Shown piece after piece: positions 27,912 through 36,181 of a stretch of 64,000 nucleotides of DNA. The translations under genes were made by a program, and so were the position numbers. The notes beneath the pieces are model-generated. The model had not been told where the DNA came from and did not search any database. It was given only the letters and a program-made list of their open reading frames with translations. The DNA comes from Candidatus Thiodiazotropha sp. (ex Myrtea sp. 'scaly one' KF741663) (GTDB lineage Bacteria > Pseudomonadota > Gammaproteobacteria > Chromatiales > Chromatiaceae), in the NCBI GenBank assembly GCA_025655555.1, contig JAHXIQ010000001.1:558001-622000 (forward strand). Reading direction: 5' to 3'. Numbering within the stretch: the first letter of the stretch is position 1; each line of letters opens with the position of its first letter.

Positions 27912-28976
27912 CTAAGTCGGTAGCCCCTCATCTTCTGTTTTAGGCCAAGCTTCCAATACCGCCTGCACCAGCGTCGCCAGTGGGATAGCAAAGAAAACGC
28001 CCCAAAATCCCCAAAACCCGCCAAACACCAGAATCGCCACGATAATCGCTACCGGGTGTAGATCTACAACCTCAGAAAAGAGCAGCGGCACAAGCACATT
28101 GCCATCGAGCGCCTGGATCACCAGGTAGGCCACAGCCAACCAGACAAAATCAGGCCCCCAACCCCATTGAAACCAAGCCACAAACAATACCGGTATGGTC
28201 ACAACAGCGGCACCGATATAGGGGATGATAACCGATAACCCGACCATCACTGCCAACAGCAGCGCATAATTCAGGCCCAATAAGGTGAATGTTACCAGGC
28301 TGGCAGCCCAAACAATGACGATCTCCCAAAACTTACCTCGCACATAGTTGGCGATCTGCCGATCAACGTCTTTCCAGACAGTACCGGCAAAATTTCTGTG
28401 CCTGGGCATGTGCTGTACCATCCAGTCGATAATCAAGCGCTTGTCCTTGAGAAAGAAGAAAACCAGTAGCGGCATCAGAATCACGTAGACAATGAGCGTT
28501 ATTACACCCACCACCGAAGCTAACGACCAAGAAACAGCCTGTTGACCAAATGAGGCAATCTCATTTCTGATCTGGCCGATCAACTGATCCACTTGAGCCT
28601 GAGGTATCAACTCCGGATAGCGCTCCGGTAACTGCATCAGGGCATCCTGTCCCATTGATATCATGGCCGGTAATTGCTGAACAAAATCGGTGACCTGTCG
28701 AGAGAGTAGCGGCAACAACCCCAACATAAACAGCGCAACAAACAACATAAAAAGTATAAAGACAATGACCACAGAGAGCAGGCGGGGTATGGAACGCTTT
28801 TCCAACAGCGACACAATGCCTTCCAGCAGATAGGCAATCACGATACTGGCCAACACGGGGGCGAGCATATCCCCCATGGTGATAACCACCCCAAAAAATA
28901 TAATCAGGAAGAGTGTCAGAAAAACAATCTGCGGATCGGAGAAATAACGTTTGAACCAGTCGGTTATGACCTGCAT
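27912..28976 (-). CDS. AI-2E family transporter (PerM/YhhQ-type permease)
   Basis: 354 aa polytopic membrane protein of the AI-2 exporter superfamily: hydrophobic segments at about 18-50, 65-90, 150-180 and several in 210-330. Typical family sequence LVFFFLKDKRLIIDWM, LGLNYALLLAVMVGLSVIIPYIG cut into LSVIIPYIGA, and a C-terminal LVFGGFWGFWGVFFAIPLAT. Members export autoinducer-2 or act as Na+/H+ antiporters; substrate here unknown. The upstream gene at 29399 is co-directional, 39 bp away. Confidence 0.88.
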   Translation of the reverse strand: MQVITDWFKRYFSDPQIVFLTLFLIIFFGVVITMGDMLAPVLASIVIAYLLEGIVSLLEKRSIPRLLSVVIVFILFMLFVALFMLGLLPLLSRQVTDFVQQLPAMISMGQDALMQLPERYPELIPQAQVDQLIGQIRNEIASFGQQAVSWSLASVVGVITLIVYVILMPLLVFFFLKDKRLIIDWMVQHMPRHRNFAGTVWKDVDRQIANYVRGKFWEIVIVWAASLVTFTLLGLNYALLLAVMVGLSVIIPYIGAAVVTIPVLFVAWFQWGWGPDFVWLAVAYLVIQALDGNVLVPLLFSEVVDLHPVAIIVAILVFGGFWGFWGVFFAIPLATLVQAVLEAWPKTEDEGLPT

Positions 28977-29015
28977 CTTAAACTCTTAACAGATTAGTGT
29001 CTCAGGCGGTAAAGC

Positions 29016-29399
29016 CTATTGATTCTCCAAATAGCGCTGGTAGTGCTCACTAAAAATTACCTCTAATTCATCGATGACTGAAACGGCATCTCGCCCCTGC
29101 ATCACATGTGACATCATCAATGACGAGGTCTGATCCAGGAGATGTTCTCTCTCCAGCATATAGTAAGTTGCAGATAGGCGTTTGATCGCCTTAACAACGG
29201 ACTCCTGTCCTGGCCTTTCTATCGGCTTGGGTTCTTGAATTAAACTATCTTGAGTGGCAGCCGCACTATCAACTCGAGAAGCCAGGAACTGGGCAAATGC
29301 CAACAGTGAATCACGATTCTGGTCATCCAACTCGCCAAACAGCGCTAGCAACTGCTTCTGATCGGCACTCAGATTCTTCTGTTTTGGCACGAACTGCAC
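29016..29399 (-). CDS. Conserved-looking hypothetical protein upstream of perM
   Basis: 127 aa, GTG start. Soluble and helical; N-terminal LSADQKQLLALFGELDDQ followed by RDSLLAFAQFLASR resembles the short helical domain of DUF2281-like proteins, then a Gln/Pro linker and a helical C-terminal domain (VVKAIKRLSATYYMLEREHL). No enzyme motif. Ends 39 bp before the AI-2E transporter start, so the two are likely co-transcribed. Function not known. Confidence 0.75.
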   Translation of the reverse strand: MQFVPKQKNLSADQKQLLALFGELDDQNRDSLLAFAQFLASRVDSAAATQDSLIQEPKPIERPGQESVVKAIKRLSATYYMLEREHLLDQTSSLMMSHVMQGRDAVSVIDELEVIFSEHYQRYLENQ

Positions 29400-29512
29400 G
29401 GTCAGCGCTCCTTCATGATCAAACTACTTATTGTTTCATCTGATGAACAAACATCCAGACAACCCCGGTTAGGGCGGCTAAGCAGTAATTACCGATTTAG
29501 ATTCGGTATCTA

Positions 29513-30418
29513 TTACAGCGCTTCTTCGGCATGATCTTCACAGTAACTGCGAGCAAAATCGAGCAACTCTTCCATCGCGCGCAGGCGAAATTTTTGTTTC
29601 TGATGTACAAAGGAGAATGGACGCTCCAGCGTCGGTGACAGATTGATGGCCCTCAGGGTGTCCAGTTTCAGCTCCTTCTGTACCGTCGCACGGGAGACGA
29701 CGGAAACCCCCATGCCTGCCTCAACAGCACCCTTGACCGCCTCGGGGCTACCCAGCTCCATTGAGATATTCAGGGTCGATTCACAATGCTGGCTCAGATA
29801 TTCATTGATGACTTCCCGCGTGCCAGAACCCTCCTCACGACAGATGAAGGGATATTCCAACAACTCATCAATACTCAGTGATTCCTTTTCAGCAAGATCG
29901 TGATTGGGCGGTACGATTGCGACAAGGTGATCGAGACGGCAGACCTCTACCACCAGGTTTTTATTGCCCACAGGGGCCTCTACCACACCCAGGTCGATGG
30001 TGTTGTTCTCGACCATCGAGACGATGCCATCGGAGTTGGAGACTCGCAGGTGCATGGTTACCTCAGGATAACGGGTGCCAAAGTCACCCAGTAGGGCAGG
30101 TAGCATATACTCAGCGATTGTCGTGCTGGCTCCGATCGTGAGCGCTCCACGGATCTCACCCGTCATCTCCCTGACTGAATTCTCCATATCTGCATAGAGA
30201 TCGAAAATCCTGTCCGCGTACTCAAAGACGCGGCTCCCGGCCTCGGTCAGGCTGATTCTGTTATGCGTCCGGTCAAATAGACGGGTATTGAAATACTCCT
30301 CCAGCTGTCGCACCTGGAAGGTAACGGCAGGCTGGGTCATGTGGAGTGTTTCGGCCGCCTTGGTAAAGCTGAGTAAACGGGCTACGGTGTGGAAAACCTG
30401 TAATCTGCGATCCGCCAT
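29513..30418 (-). CDS. LysR-type transcriptional regulator
   Basis: 301 aa. N-terminal winged helix-turn-helix (LQVFHTVARLLSFTKAAETL with recognition helix TQPAVTFQVRQLEEYF) and a two-lobed ligand-binding domain (ALTIGASTTIAEYMLPALLG; ICREEGSGTREVINEYL). The EGSGTRE segment resembles CbbR/CysL-type sensors. Ligand unknown. A palindromic AT-rich site 36 bp upstream may be its own operator. Divergent from a FadL-type porin gene. Confidence 0.9.
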   Translation of the reverse strand: MADRRLQVFHTVARLLSFTKAAETLHMTQPAVTFQVRQLEEYFNTRLFDRTHNRISLTEAGSRVFEYADRIFDLYADMENSVREMTGEIRGALTIGASTTIAEYMLPALLGDFGTRYPEVTMHLRVSNSDGIVSMVENNTIDLGVVEAPVGNKNLVVEVCRLDHLVAIVPPNHDLAEKESLSIDELLEYPFICREEGSGTREVINEYLSQHCESTLNISMELGSPEAVKGAVEAGMGVSVVSRATVQKELKLDTLRAINLSPTLERPFSFVHQKQKFRLRAMEELLDFARSYCEDHAEEAL

Positions 30419-30753
30419 TTTTTAGAAGCCTAATTCAGTTGTTCTTTATAGTAATAAACTTAATTTATACCACAACTCCACAGGCTATGGCAGCAGAGTT
30501 CACAATCCGAATCCTGTGACGCCGCACTCAGCCTCAAGACTCTCCATATCCATATTCCCAGATACTTCTAAGTAAATTCGTGTGCCAAATTTATGGTAAT
30601 TCGATGAAATATCCTCTAGCCTGACAAAAATGTACCCATTGTGTTGCAGATGGGACAGAATAAATCATCACATGCAAGGCAAAGCTCGCCGATCAAATAA
30701 TATGGATTAATGGCGAGTTAACAATAATAGATATCCACGGCGGAGGTAAGCGG
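30419..30753. promoter_or_regulatory. 335-bp divergent intergenic region with a LysR-box-like palindrome
   Basis: No gene seen. ATAAA-CTTAA-TTTAT at 30454-30468 (in a T-N11-A context) lies just upstream of the LysR gene and could be its autoregulatory site. The rest presumably carries the promoter of the porin gene, whose start has a GGAGG RBS; no confident -35/-10 pair identified. Confidence 0.45.
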
Positions 30754-32037
30754 ATGCAACTTAAGAAAACCTTTCAACTCTCACGACTGGCACTATCCTG
30801 CGGTATTGCGATGCTGGCCATGAATCAATCGGTCCAGGCATCGGGATTTGCCGTACCTGAGCTGAACATCACCGGCCTGGCGCTTTCCAATGCCCTGGTG
30901 GCCAATCCTGATTCTCTTGCGGCCATCGCCTATAACCCGGCTGCCATGTCATTCCACGAGGGCAGTTCTGTCGCAGCTGGTGCTTTGCTGGTCAAACCTG
31001 ATCTGAGTGTCGACACAGGCTCCGGTAGTGTCGACAGCACGGCCAATGATGTTGTGGGTATACCGTCATTATCAGCACATTCGAAATTAACGGAGACCTG
31101 GTCTTTAGGCATATCAGTCAACGCGCCCTTTGGTTTAGAGACAGAGTGGCCAGCTGGAACTTTTGATGCCCAGTATCCGCTAGGGTCGACAATACCAACA
31201 CAGAGCAAATTGGAGATTGTGGCGTTTTCTCCCAGTGTCGCTTACAAAATAAGCGAGAACATAAGCTTTGCTGGTGGCGTTGATTACTACTGGATGCGGG
31301 AAGTCATTTTCAACGGCGTAGCGAATGCTGGCTCTCCTGGCTCAAATCCGGTGGCCAACCTGAAGGGTGATGGCCGTGGTGTCGGACTGAACCTTGGACT
31401 CATGATTGATCAGGGAAACTGGAGTTTTGGGGGCAGCTATCACTCTGAGGCCAACATCCCCATCGAAGGCACAGTTGACCTACCAGCCACCGCCCTACCT
31501 GCCTTTTTCTCAAACAACGTCCATGCTGACCTTAAGCTTCCCTACCGTCTGCAAGTGGGGGTAAGAAATCAGACCACGGACAAACTCGCCATCGAATTTG
31601 ATATTACCCGTACAGGTTGGAGTTCATTCGACAAACTTATCGTCGATCACGATCAGTATGGTGTCAACATCGTTACTAGCGACAATAATTGGGATGACGC
31701 CAACGCCTACCGGCTGGGTGCTACCTATGACATCAGTCAGGCGACTCAGTTAAGGATCGGTTACACATTTGATGAGACACCACAAGACGATGCTTTCTTC
31801 AGTCCACGTATCCCTGATTCTGACCGTCAGCTTTTCAGCTTCGGGCTAGGCCACACGCTGGGTAACGGCTGGACCATCGATGCGGGCTACATGTACGTTA
31901 AGTTCGATGAAAGAACGATAAACAGCACAACAGCAGCCGTTGCCGGTCAAGAGACAAACGGCACAACGGCGGTCAATGGCACCTATGACTCCAGCGTCCA
32001 CCTGCTCGGATTGGGTGTAACGAAACACTTCATGTAA
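30754..32037 (+). CDS. FadL/OmpP1/TodX-type outer-membrane transporter
   Basis: 427 aa. Signal peptide (about 1-29, ending VQA). After it SGFAVPELNITGLALSNAL, the FadL N-terminal hatch region, with the family motif IAYNPAAMS. The rest is beta-barrel (alternating hydrophobic strands ending GLGVTKHFM, C-terminal Phe-Met). The family takes up long-chain fatty acids or other hydrophobic compounds across the outer membrane. Substrate unknown. A strong terminator follows the stop. Confidence 0.92.
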   Translation: MQLKKTFQLSRLALSCGIAMLAMNQSVQASGFAVPELNITGLALSNALVANPDSLAAIAYNPAAMSFHEGSSVAAGALLVKPDLSVDTGSGSVDSTANDVVGIPSLSAHSKLTETWSLGISVNAPFGLETEWPAGTFDAQYPLGSTIPTQSKLEIVAFSPSVAYKISENISFAGGVDYYWMREVIFNGVANAGSPGSNPVANLKGDGRGVGLNLGLMIDQGNWSFGGSYHSEANIPIEGTVDLPATALPAFFSNNVHADLKLPYRLQVGVRNQTTDKLAIEFDITRTGWSSFDKLIVDHDQYGVNIVTSDNNWDDANAYRLGATYDISQATQLRIGYTFDETPQDDAFFSPRIPDSDRQLFSFGLGHTLGNGWTIDAGYMYVKFDERTINSTTAAVAGQETNGTTAVNGTYDSSVHLLGLGVTKHFM

Positions 32038-32064
32038 TCGCTAAAGCTTGCTGACTCGATAATG

Positions 32065-32097
32065 GAGGCTCCGCATCGTCCGGGGCCTCTTTTTTTT
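32065..32097 (+). terminator. Rho-independent terminator after the FadL-type gene
   Basis: GAGGCTCCG / CGGGGCCTC stem (32065-32073 and 32081-32089) followed by eight T residues (32090-32097). Confidence 0.9.
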
Positions 32098-32104
32098 CAG
32101 GCAT

Positions 32105-32132
32105 AAAAAAACGCCGCCCTTGTGGGGCGGCG
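32105..32132 (-). terminator. Rho-independent terminator of the rhd-tusA-dsrE2 cluster
   Basis: On the leftward strand CGCCGCCC / GGGCGGCG (32132-32112) followed by a T run (A run on the plus strand at 32105-32111), 24 bp beyond the dsrE2 stop. Confidence 0.85.
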
Positions 32133-32155
32133 CCGTGGCTGCATTTTACAAAGGG

Positions 32156-32638
32156 TTAGATGTAAAGGCAGATATCGCTTTCACCGGCAAACTCGAAGAA
32201 GCGAGCAGCACCGGCGTACTCGATACCGTCGATAAATTCCGCGGTATTGAGTTCAAACAGGTCAACGGTCATTTGACAGGCGATCAGTTTTACCTCGGCC
32301 TCCTGGCACAGCTCACGAAGCTCTGCGAGGTCAGCCACGCCTTTCGAGGCCATCTTTTTCTTCATCATACCGGTCATCATGCCCTGCATACCTGGTAAGG
32401 CAAGACCCAGTACGGGAAACCACTTATCCATGCCCATGGGCATCGGCATGCCTGGATTACCCAGCGGTGTCACTTCCAGCGCCAGATCTCTCTTCAACAG
32501 CTGCAGACCATAGAAAGTGAAGAAGATCTCGGTCTCGTAGCCAAGGGCAGCCGCAGTGGATGCCAGGATAAAGGGAGGATAGGCCCAATCAAGTGAACCC
32601 TTGGTGGCAATGATGGCTAACTTTTTTTCGTCCGGCAT
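32156..32638 (-). CDS. dsrE2: DsrE2-type DsrE/DsrF-like sulfur carrier protein
   Basis: 160 aa. DsrE/DrsH fold: N-terminal KKLAIIATKGSLDWAYPPFI, TEIFFTFYGLQLL, and the C-terminal CQEAEVKLIACQMTVDLF with the conserved cysteine (LIACQMT). The methionine/glycine-rich loop (GNPGMPMPMGMDKWFPVL) is characteristic of DsrE2 proteins from sulfur oxidisers, where they may be membrane associated. Works with TusA and the rhodanese as a cytoplasmic sulfur relay. RBS GGAGA. Preceded by tusA (35 bp) and rhd in the usual order. Confidence 0.92.
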   Translation of the reverse strand: MPDEKKLAIIATKGSLDWAYPPFILASTAAALGYETEIFFTFYGLQLLKRDLALEVTPLGNPGMPMPMGMDKWFPVLGLALPGMQGMMTGMMKKKMASKGVADLAELRELCQEAEVKLIACQMTVDLFELNTAEFIDGIEYAGAARFFEFAGESDICLYI

Positions 32639-32673
32639 CGTTTACGTCTCCTAAAAAGGTTCTGACCGAAGTA

Positions 32674-32904
32674 TCAAGCCTTCTTGATCAGAAATTCGAA
32701 TTTGCCACCCACTTCCTTGGACTCCATCAGCTCGTTACCGGTCTGATTGGCGAAAGCTTCAAAATCCTTCACAGAACCGGGATCGGTTGCAATGATGTGC
32801 AGCACTTGACCGGATTCCATACCATTAAGGGTTTTCTTTGCACGCAGGATCGGCAGGGGACAGTTGAGTCCGCTCGCGTCCAATTCTTGATCAAAATCTG
32901 CCAT
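32674..32904 (-). CDS. tusA: Sulfur carrier protein TusA
   Basis: 76 aa. Signature ASGLNCPLPILRAKKTL with the sulfur-carrying Cys near residue 15 in the CPxP motif; single small alpha/beta domain ending FEFLIKK. Carries persulfide sulfur between rhodanese and DsrE2 or downstream Dsr/Hdr oxidation enzymes in sulfur oxidisers, and also serves tRNA thiolation. RBS GGAGGTCATACC before ATG. Middle gene of rhd-tusA-dsrE2. Confidence 0.96.
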   Translation of the reverse strand: MADFDQELDASGLNCPLPILRAKKTLNGMESGQVLHIIATDPGSVKDFEAFANQTGNELMESKEVGGKFEFLIKKA

Positions 32905-33058
32905 GGTATGACCTCCAGCTATATCGATGTTTTAGTATGTTGGAAAAAACTCAGACGGGCTTTTATATGACAAGCGTCTCTGAAACGCAAGCAAACCCAC
33001 TACCGAGAACCTTTATGTTTCATTAAGCCCAAATTTCAAATTACCCATTATCAGACAC

Positions 33059-33388
33059 TTAGCTTGCAAGGCGTGTCTCCAATTGATACCCGGATCTGGC
33101 CCATCCCAAAATGCCGCCACGCAGATTGATGGTATTCTCATAACCCTGCTGTGCCAGGTAAGCACAGGCGTGGTAGGAACGTGCGCCACTGTGACAATAA
33201 AGAACGACGTCCTTATCCTTCGGCAACTCGCTGATGCGCAGAGGAATCAGGTGCATCGGTAAATGCTGTGCTTCAGGAAGCACGCCTTGAGCCAATTCAC
33301 CTTCGCTGCGAATATCCAGCAGTATCAAATCATCACCTTCAGCAATGCGAGACTGCAGATCGAAAGCGTCGATTTCTTTGATCATCAC
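33059..33388 (-). CDS. Single-domain rhodanese of the rhd-tusA-dsrE2 cluster
   Basis: 109 aa (GTG 33388, or ATG 33385 one codon later). One rhodanese domain: LILLDIRSEGELAQG, active-site loop CHSGARSYHA with catalytic Cys, and C-terminal NLRGGILGW. Transfers sulfane sulfur, in this context probably to TusA. The gap to tusA is 154 bp, larger than inside a tight operon, so tusA may also have its own promoter. Divergent from cysG with an AT-rich intergenic region. Confidence 0.93.
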   Translation of the reverse strand: MMIKEIDAFDLQSRIAEGDDLILLDIRSEGELAQGVLPEAQHLPMHLIPLRISELPKDKDVVLYCHSGARSYHACAYLAQQGYENTINLRGGILGWARSGYQLETRLAS

Positions 33389-33561
33389 GGGTGGGTAACC
33401 TTAAAAATAGAAAAATAAGGTTTATTAGTATATTAATGTGTTTAAATATTGCAACCAGGAATATCACTTTCCCTTCAAGTTTTTCGAGATGATTGAGCCG
33501 TGTTAAAGTCGTCAAAACTCAGAATCTCACCCAAAAGAATACAACTATCAGGCTGAATATC

Positions 33562-34986
33562 ATGGATTTTTTCCCCATTTTTCTTGACGTCAAAAATAAG
33601 CCATGTCTGGTCGTGGGTGGCGGATCTGTTGCGGAGCGTAAAACAGCTTCACTACTCAAATCCGGAGCTGACGTGGCGCTGGTAGCTCCGGAATTAACCC
33701 ACAACCTGACAACATGGCGGGATATGGGGCAGTTGACGCATCAGGTAAGGGAGTTCTCGGCCCAAGATTTGGACGGCTGCCATCTGGTCATCGCAGCAAC
33801 CGACCAACCCGCCGTCAATCGACTGATATCTGAGCTGGCAAATCAGCAGCGAATACCTGTCAATGTAGTCGACCAGCCGGAGCTCTGTAGTTTCATCCTA
33901 CCTTCAGTCATTGATCGCTCACCGGTCGTGGCCGCCGTCTCTACAGGAGGTGCATCCCCGGTACTGGCGCGCCTCATTCGCACCCGCCTGGAGTCGATGA
34001 TACCTGCCGGGTACGGCCGTCTTGCCGAGCTCTGCAACCGTTTTCGTCAGCGCGTCAAGGAGACCTTTGCCAAACCAGCCGACCGTCGGCTTTTCTGGGA
34101 GCGAACCCTGGAAAGTGGCGTGGCTGAGCGCATCTTCTCTGGACACGATGCTGAGGCAAACGAGTTGATGGAGAAGGCCCTGGCCGACACCCGACTTTCA
34201 CAGGATATCGGTGAGGTCTATCTCGTCGGCGCAGGTCCTGGCGACCCTGACTTACTGACCTTTCGGGCCTTGCGCCTGATGCAACAGGCCGACGTAGTGG
34301 TCTACGATCGTCTGGTGGCTAAACCCATACTCGAATTGACCCGGCACGAAGCGGAACATATCTATGTAGGTAAAGAGCGGGATAAGCACACCATGCGTCA
34401 GGAGGAGATCAACAAGCTCCTGGCCAGCCTGGCCAAACAGGGTAAGCGGGTACTCCGACTTAAGGGGGGTGACCCCTTTATATTCGGACGGGGAGGTGAA
34501 GAAATCGATACCCTGGCGGCGGAGGGCGTGCCTTTTCAGGTGATTCCCGGTATCACAGCGGCCGCGGGCTGTGCCTCATATGCAGGCATACCGCTCACAC
34601 ACAGGGATTACGCCCAGTCAGTTACTTTCGTCACAGGCCATCTCAAGGATGGCACGATGAACCTCAACTGGCCCATGCTGGCTCAACCCAACCAGACAAT
34701 TGTCTTCTACATGGGACTGGTAGGGCTGCCTGTTATCTGCAGGGAGTTACAACACCACGGCGCAGGTGGCGACATGCCCATCGCGCTGGTCCAGCAAGGT
34801 ACAACCCACAAGCAAAGGGTATTTACCGGCACGCTGGAGACCATCCAGCAGATTGTAGAAAAGGAGAAACCCAAACCACCCACTTTGATCATCGTCGGTC
34901 ACGTGGTGGAGTTGCAGGAGAAGCTGGCCTGGTTCGTGGCGCCACCTCATTCAGATCAAGGAGCCACCTCGCCGGTCGATTTTTAA
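33562..34986 (+). CDS. cysG: Siroheme synthase CysG
   Basis: 474 aa from ATG 33562; the frame extends upstream to 33493 without a good start. N-terminal precorrin-2 dehydrogenase/ferrochelatase (NAD motif CLVVGGGSVAERKTASLL; middle domain STGGASPVLARLIR) and C-terminal uroporphyrinogen-III methyltransferase (VYLVGAGPGDPDLLTFRALR, LKGGDPFIFGRGGEE, IPGITAAAGCASYAGIPLTH). Makes siroheme for sulfite reductase and Dsr-type enzymes, matching the sulfur-oxidation context. Length agrees with the trifunctional E. coli enzyme. Confidence 0.96.
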   Translation: MDFFPIFLDVKNKPCLVVGGGSVAERKTASLLKSGADVALVAPELTHNLTTWRDMGQLTHQVREFSAQDLDGCHLVIAATDQPAVNRLISELANQQRIPVNVVDQPELCSFILPSVIDRSPVVAAVSTGGASPVLARLIRTRLESMIPAGYGRLAELCNRFRQRVKETFAKPADRRLFWERTLESGVAERIFSGHDAEANELMEKALADTRLSQDIGEVYLVGAGPGDPDLLTFRALRLMQQADVVVYDRLVAKPILELTRHEAEHIYVGKERDKHTMRQEEINKLLASLAKQGKRVLRLKGGDPFIFGRGGEEIDTLAAEGVPFQVIPGITAAAGCASYAGIPLTHRDYAQSVTFVTGHLKDGTMNLNWPMLAQPNQTIVFYMGLVGLPVICRELQHHGAGGDMPIALVQQGTTHKQRVFTGTLETIQQIVEKEKPKPPTLIIVGHVVELQEKLAWFVAPPHSDQGATSPVDF

Positions 34987-35003
34987 CTGCCTGAGGCAGA
35001 TCG

Positions 35004-35471
35004 CTATGATTTCGGGCTCAGCTGATCATCCCGTAACATTGGTGTGAAGTAGTCATCTGCCACTTCGATATCAACCGGGTCGCCTGCCTCATTCACGAGC
35101 AGTTGCTCATAGTCGTTCCAACCGCGTAGACCGGTTTTCAGGGAGGCCACGTTCCCGAACCCGAGCAGATGCATGGAAAATGCCGCCAAAACACTACGAT
35201 AACCCGATCGACAGACCACCACGATCTCTCGTTCCCGGGCCTTCACCAGTTCGGGAATCGTCTCTTCGTAGTCCCATTCACAGGCCGATTCGAGGATTCC
35301 CCTGGGTGCAGCGATAGACCCCTCGATATGCATGGCATCGTATTCATAGGGCTCTCGAACGTCGACAACCATGAGTTCGGGATTCTCCGCCATACGTTCT
35401 TCCAGATCCCAGGGCATGATCTCCTTTACATTACCGAGGCACTCGCTGATCAAGCCGAGAAAATTTTTCAT
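35004..35471 (-). CDS. Rhodanese-domain protein
   Basis: 155 aa, one rhodanese domain at about 15-125: VVDVREPYEYDAMHIEGSIA, active-site VVCRSGYRSVLAA with the catalytic cysteine, and LKTGLRGWNDYEQ. The N-terminus (MKNFLGLISECLGNVKEIMP) and an acidic C-terminal extension (VDIEVADDYFTPMLRDD) are unlike the smaller rhodanese above. Convergent with cysG (17 bp between). Probably the third gene after the NarX/NarL-like pair on this strand. Sulfur-transfer partner unknown. Confidence 0.9.
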   Translation of the reverse strand: MKNFLGLISECLGNVKEIMPWDLEERMAENPELMVVDVREPYEYDAMHIEGSIAAPRGILESACEWDYEETIPELVKAREREIVVVCRSGYRSVLAAFSMHLLGFGNVASLKTGLRGWNDYEQLLVNEAGDPVDIEVADDYFTPMLRDDQLSPKS

Positions 35472-35513
35472 GTCGTTTAGTTCCGCTTACGGGAGAGAAA
35501 GCATCTCTACCCA

Positions 35514-36176
35514 TTAAATCGTATTATTTTGTGAGCCTCTTGAGCAGAGATTCTGTTCGACTGCGATAACTGCCGCCTCAACCCGCGAATGCACCTCCAG
35601 CTTACGCAAAATCGCCTTGACGTGGAGCTTAACGGTGCCATCGGAGATACCCAGATTTCGCGCGATGACTTTGTTGCTTTGTCCATCAGCCAGATGGCAG
35701 AGGATTTCCCGCTCCCGTGGCGTCAGGTCATCCAGCGATGACGTCTGCTTGCTGCTACTGGGCGGCTCTCCCTGTACTGCCTTGGCCAGTACACTGGTCA
35801 GCTCCTTGGCGACTACAGTATTACCCTTGACGATCTGCTGTAAGGCATCAATCAGTTCATTCGGTTCCATATCCTTCAGCAGATACCCCTGGGCACCTGT
35901 CTGCAGTGCCTCGATGACATCCGACTCCTCCCTGCTGGTAGTCAGCATACTGATCGGCATGTCGGGATAGTGCTTACGAAGCACCGACAGGACTTCCGTG
36001 CCGGTCATATCCGGCATGCGCATATCGAGCAACACCACATCCGGTTTCTCCTGAGCCACAATCTCTATGCCCTTCAGACAATCACCCTCGGCAACGACAT
36101 CAATCCCCCGCCGCTCCAGCAACTCCTGAAGCCCAATACGAAACAGGGCATGATCATCGATCAGCAGCACGCGCAT
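35514..36176 (-). CDS. NarL/FixJ-type response regulator
   Basis: 220 aa. Receiver domain with acidic LIDDHALFR, phosphorylated Asp in VVLLDMRMPDMTG, Lys in YLLKDME; C-terminal LuxR-type helix-turn-helix LTPREREILCHLADGQSNKV then IARNLGISDGTVKLHVKAIL. Strongly NarL-like. Starts 5 nt after the sensor kinase stop, so the two form a two-component pair. Target genes unknown; nearby sulfur and siroheme genes are candidates by position only. Confidence 0.92.
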   Translation of the reverse strand: MRVLLIDDHALFRIGLQELLERRGIDVVAEGDCLKGIEIVAQEKPDVVLLDMRMPDMTGTEVLSVLRKHYPDMPISMLTTSREESDVIEALQTGAQGYLLKDMEPNELIDALQQIVKGNTVVAKELTSVLAKAVQGEPPSSSKQTSSLDDLTPREREILCHLADGQSNKVIARNLGISDGTVKLHVKAILRKLEVHSRVEAAVIAVEQNLCSRGSQNNTI

Positions 36177-36181
36177 CTCAT

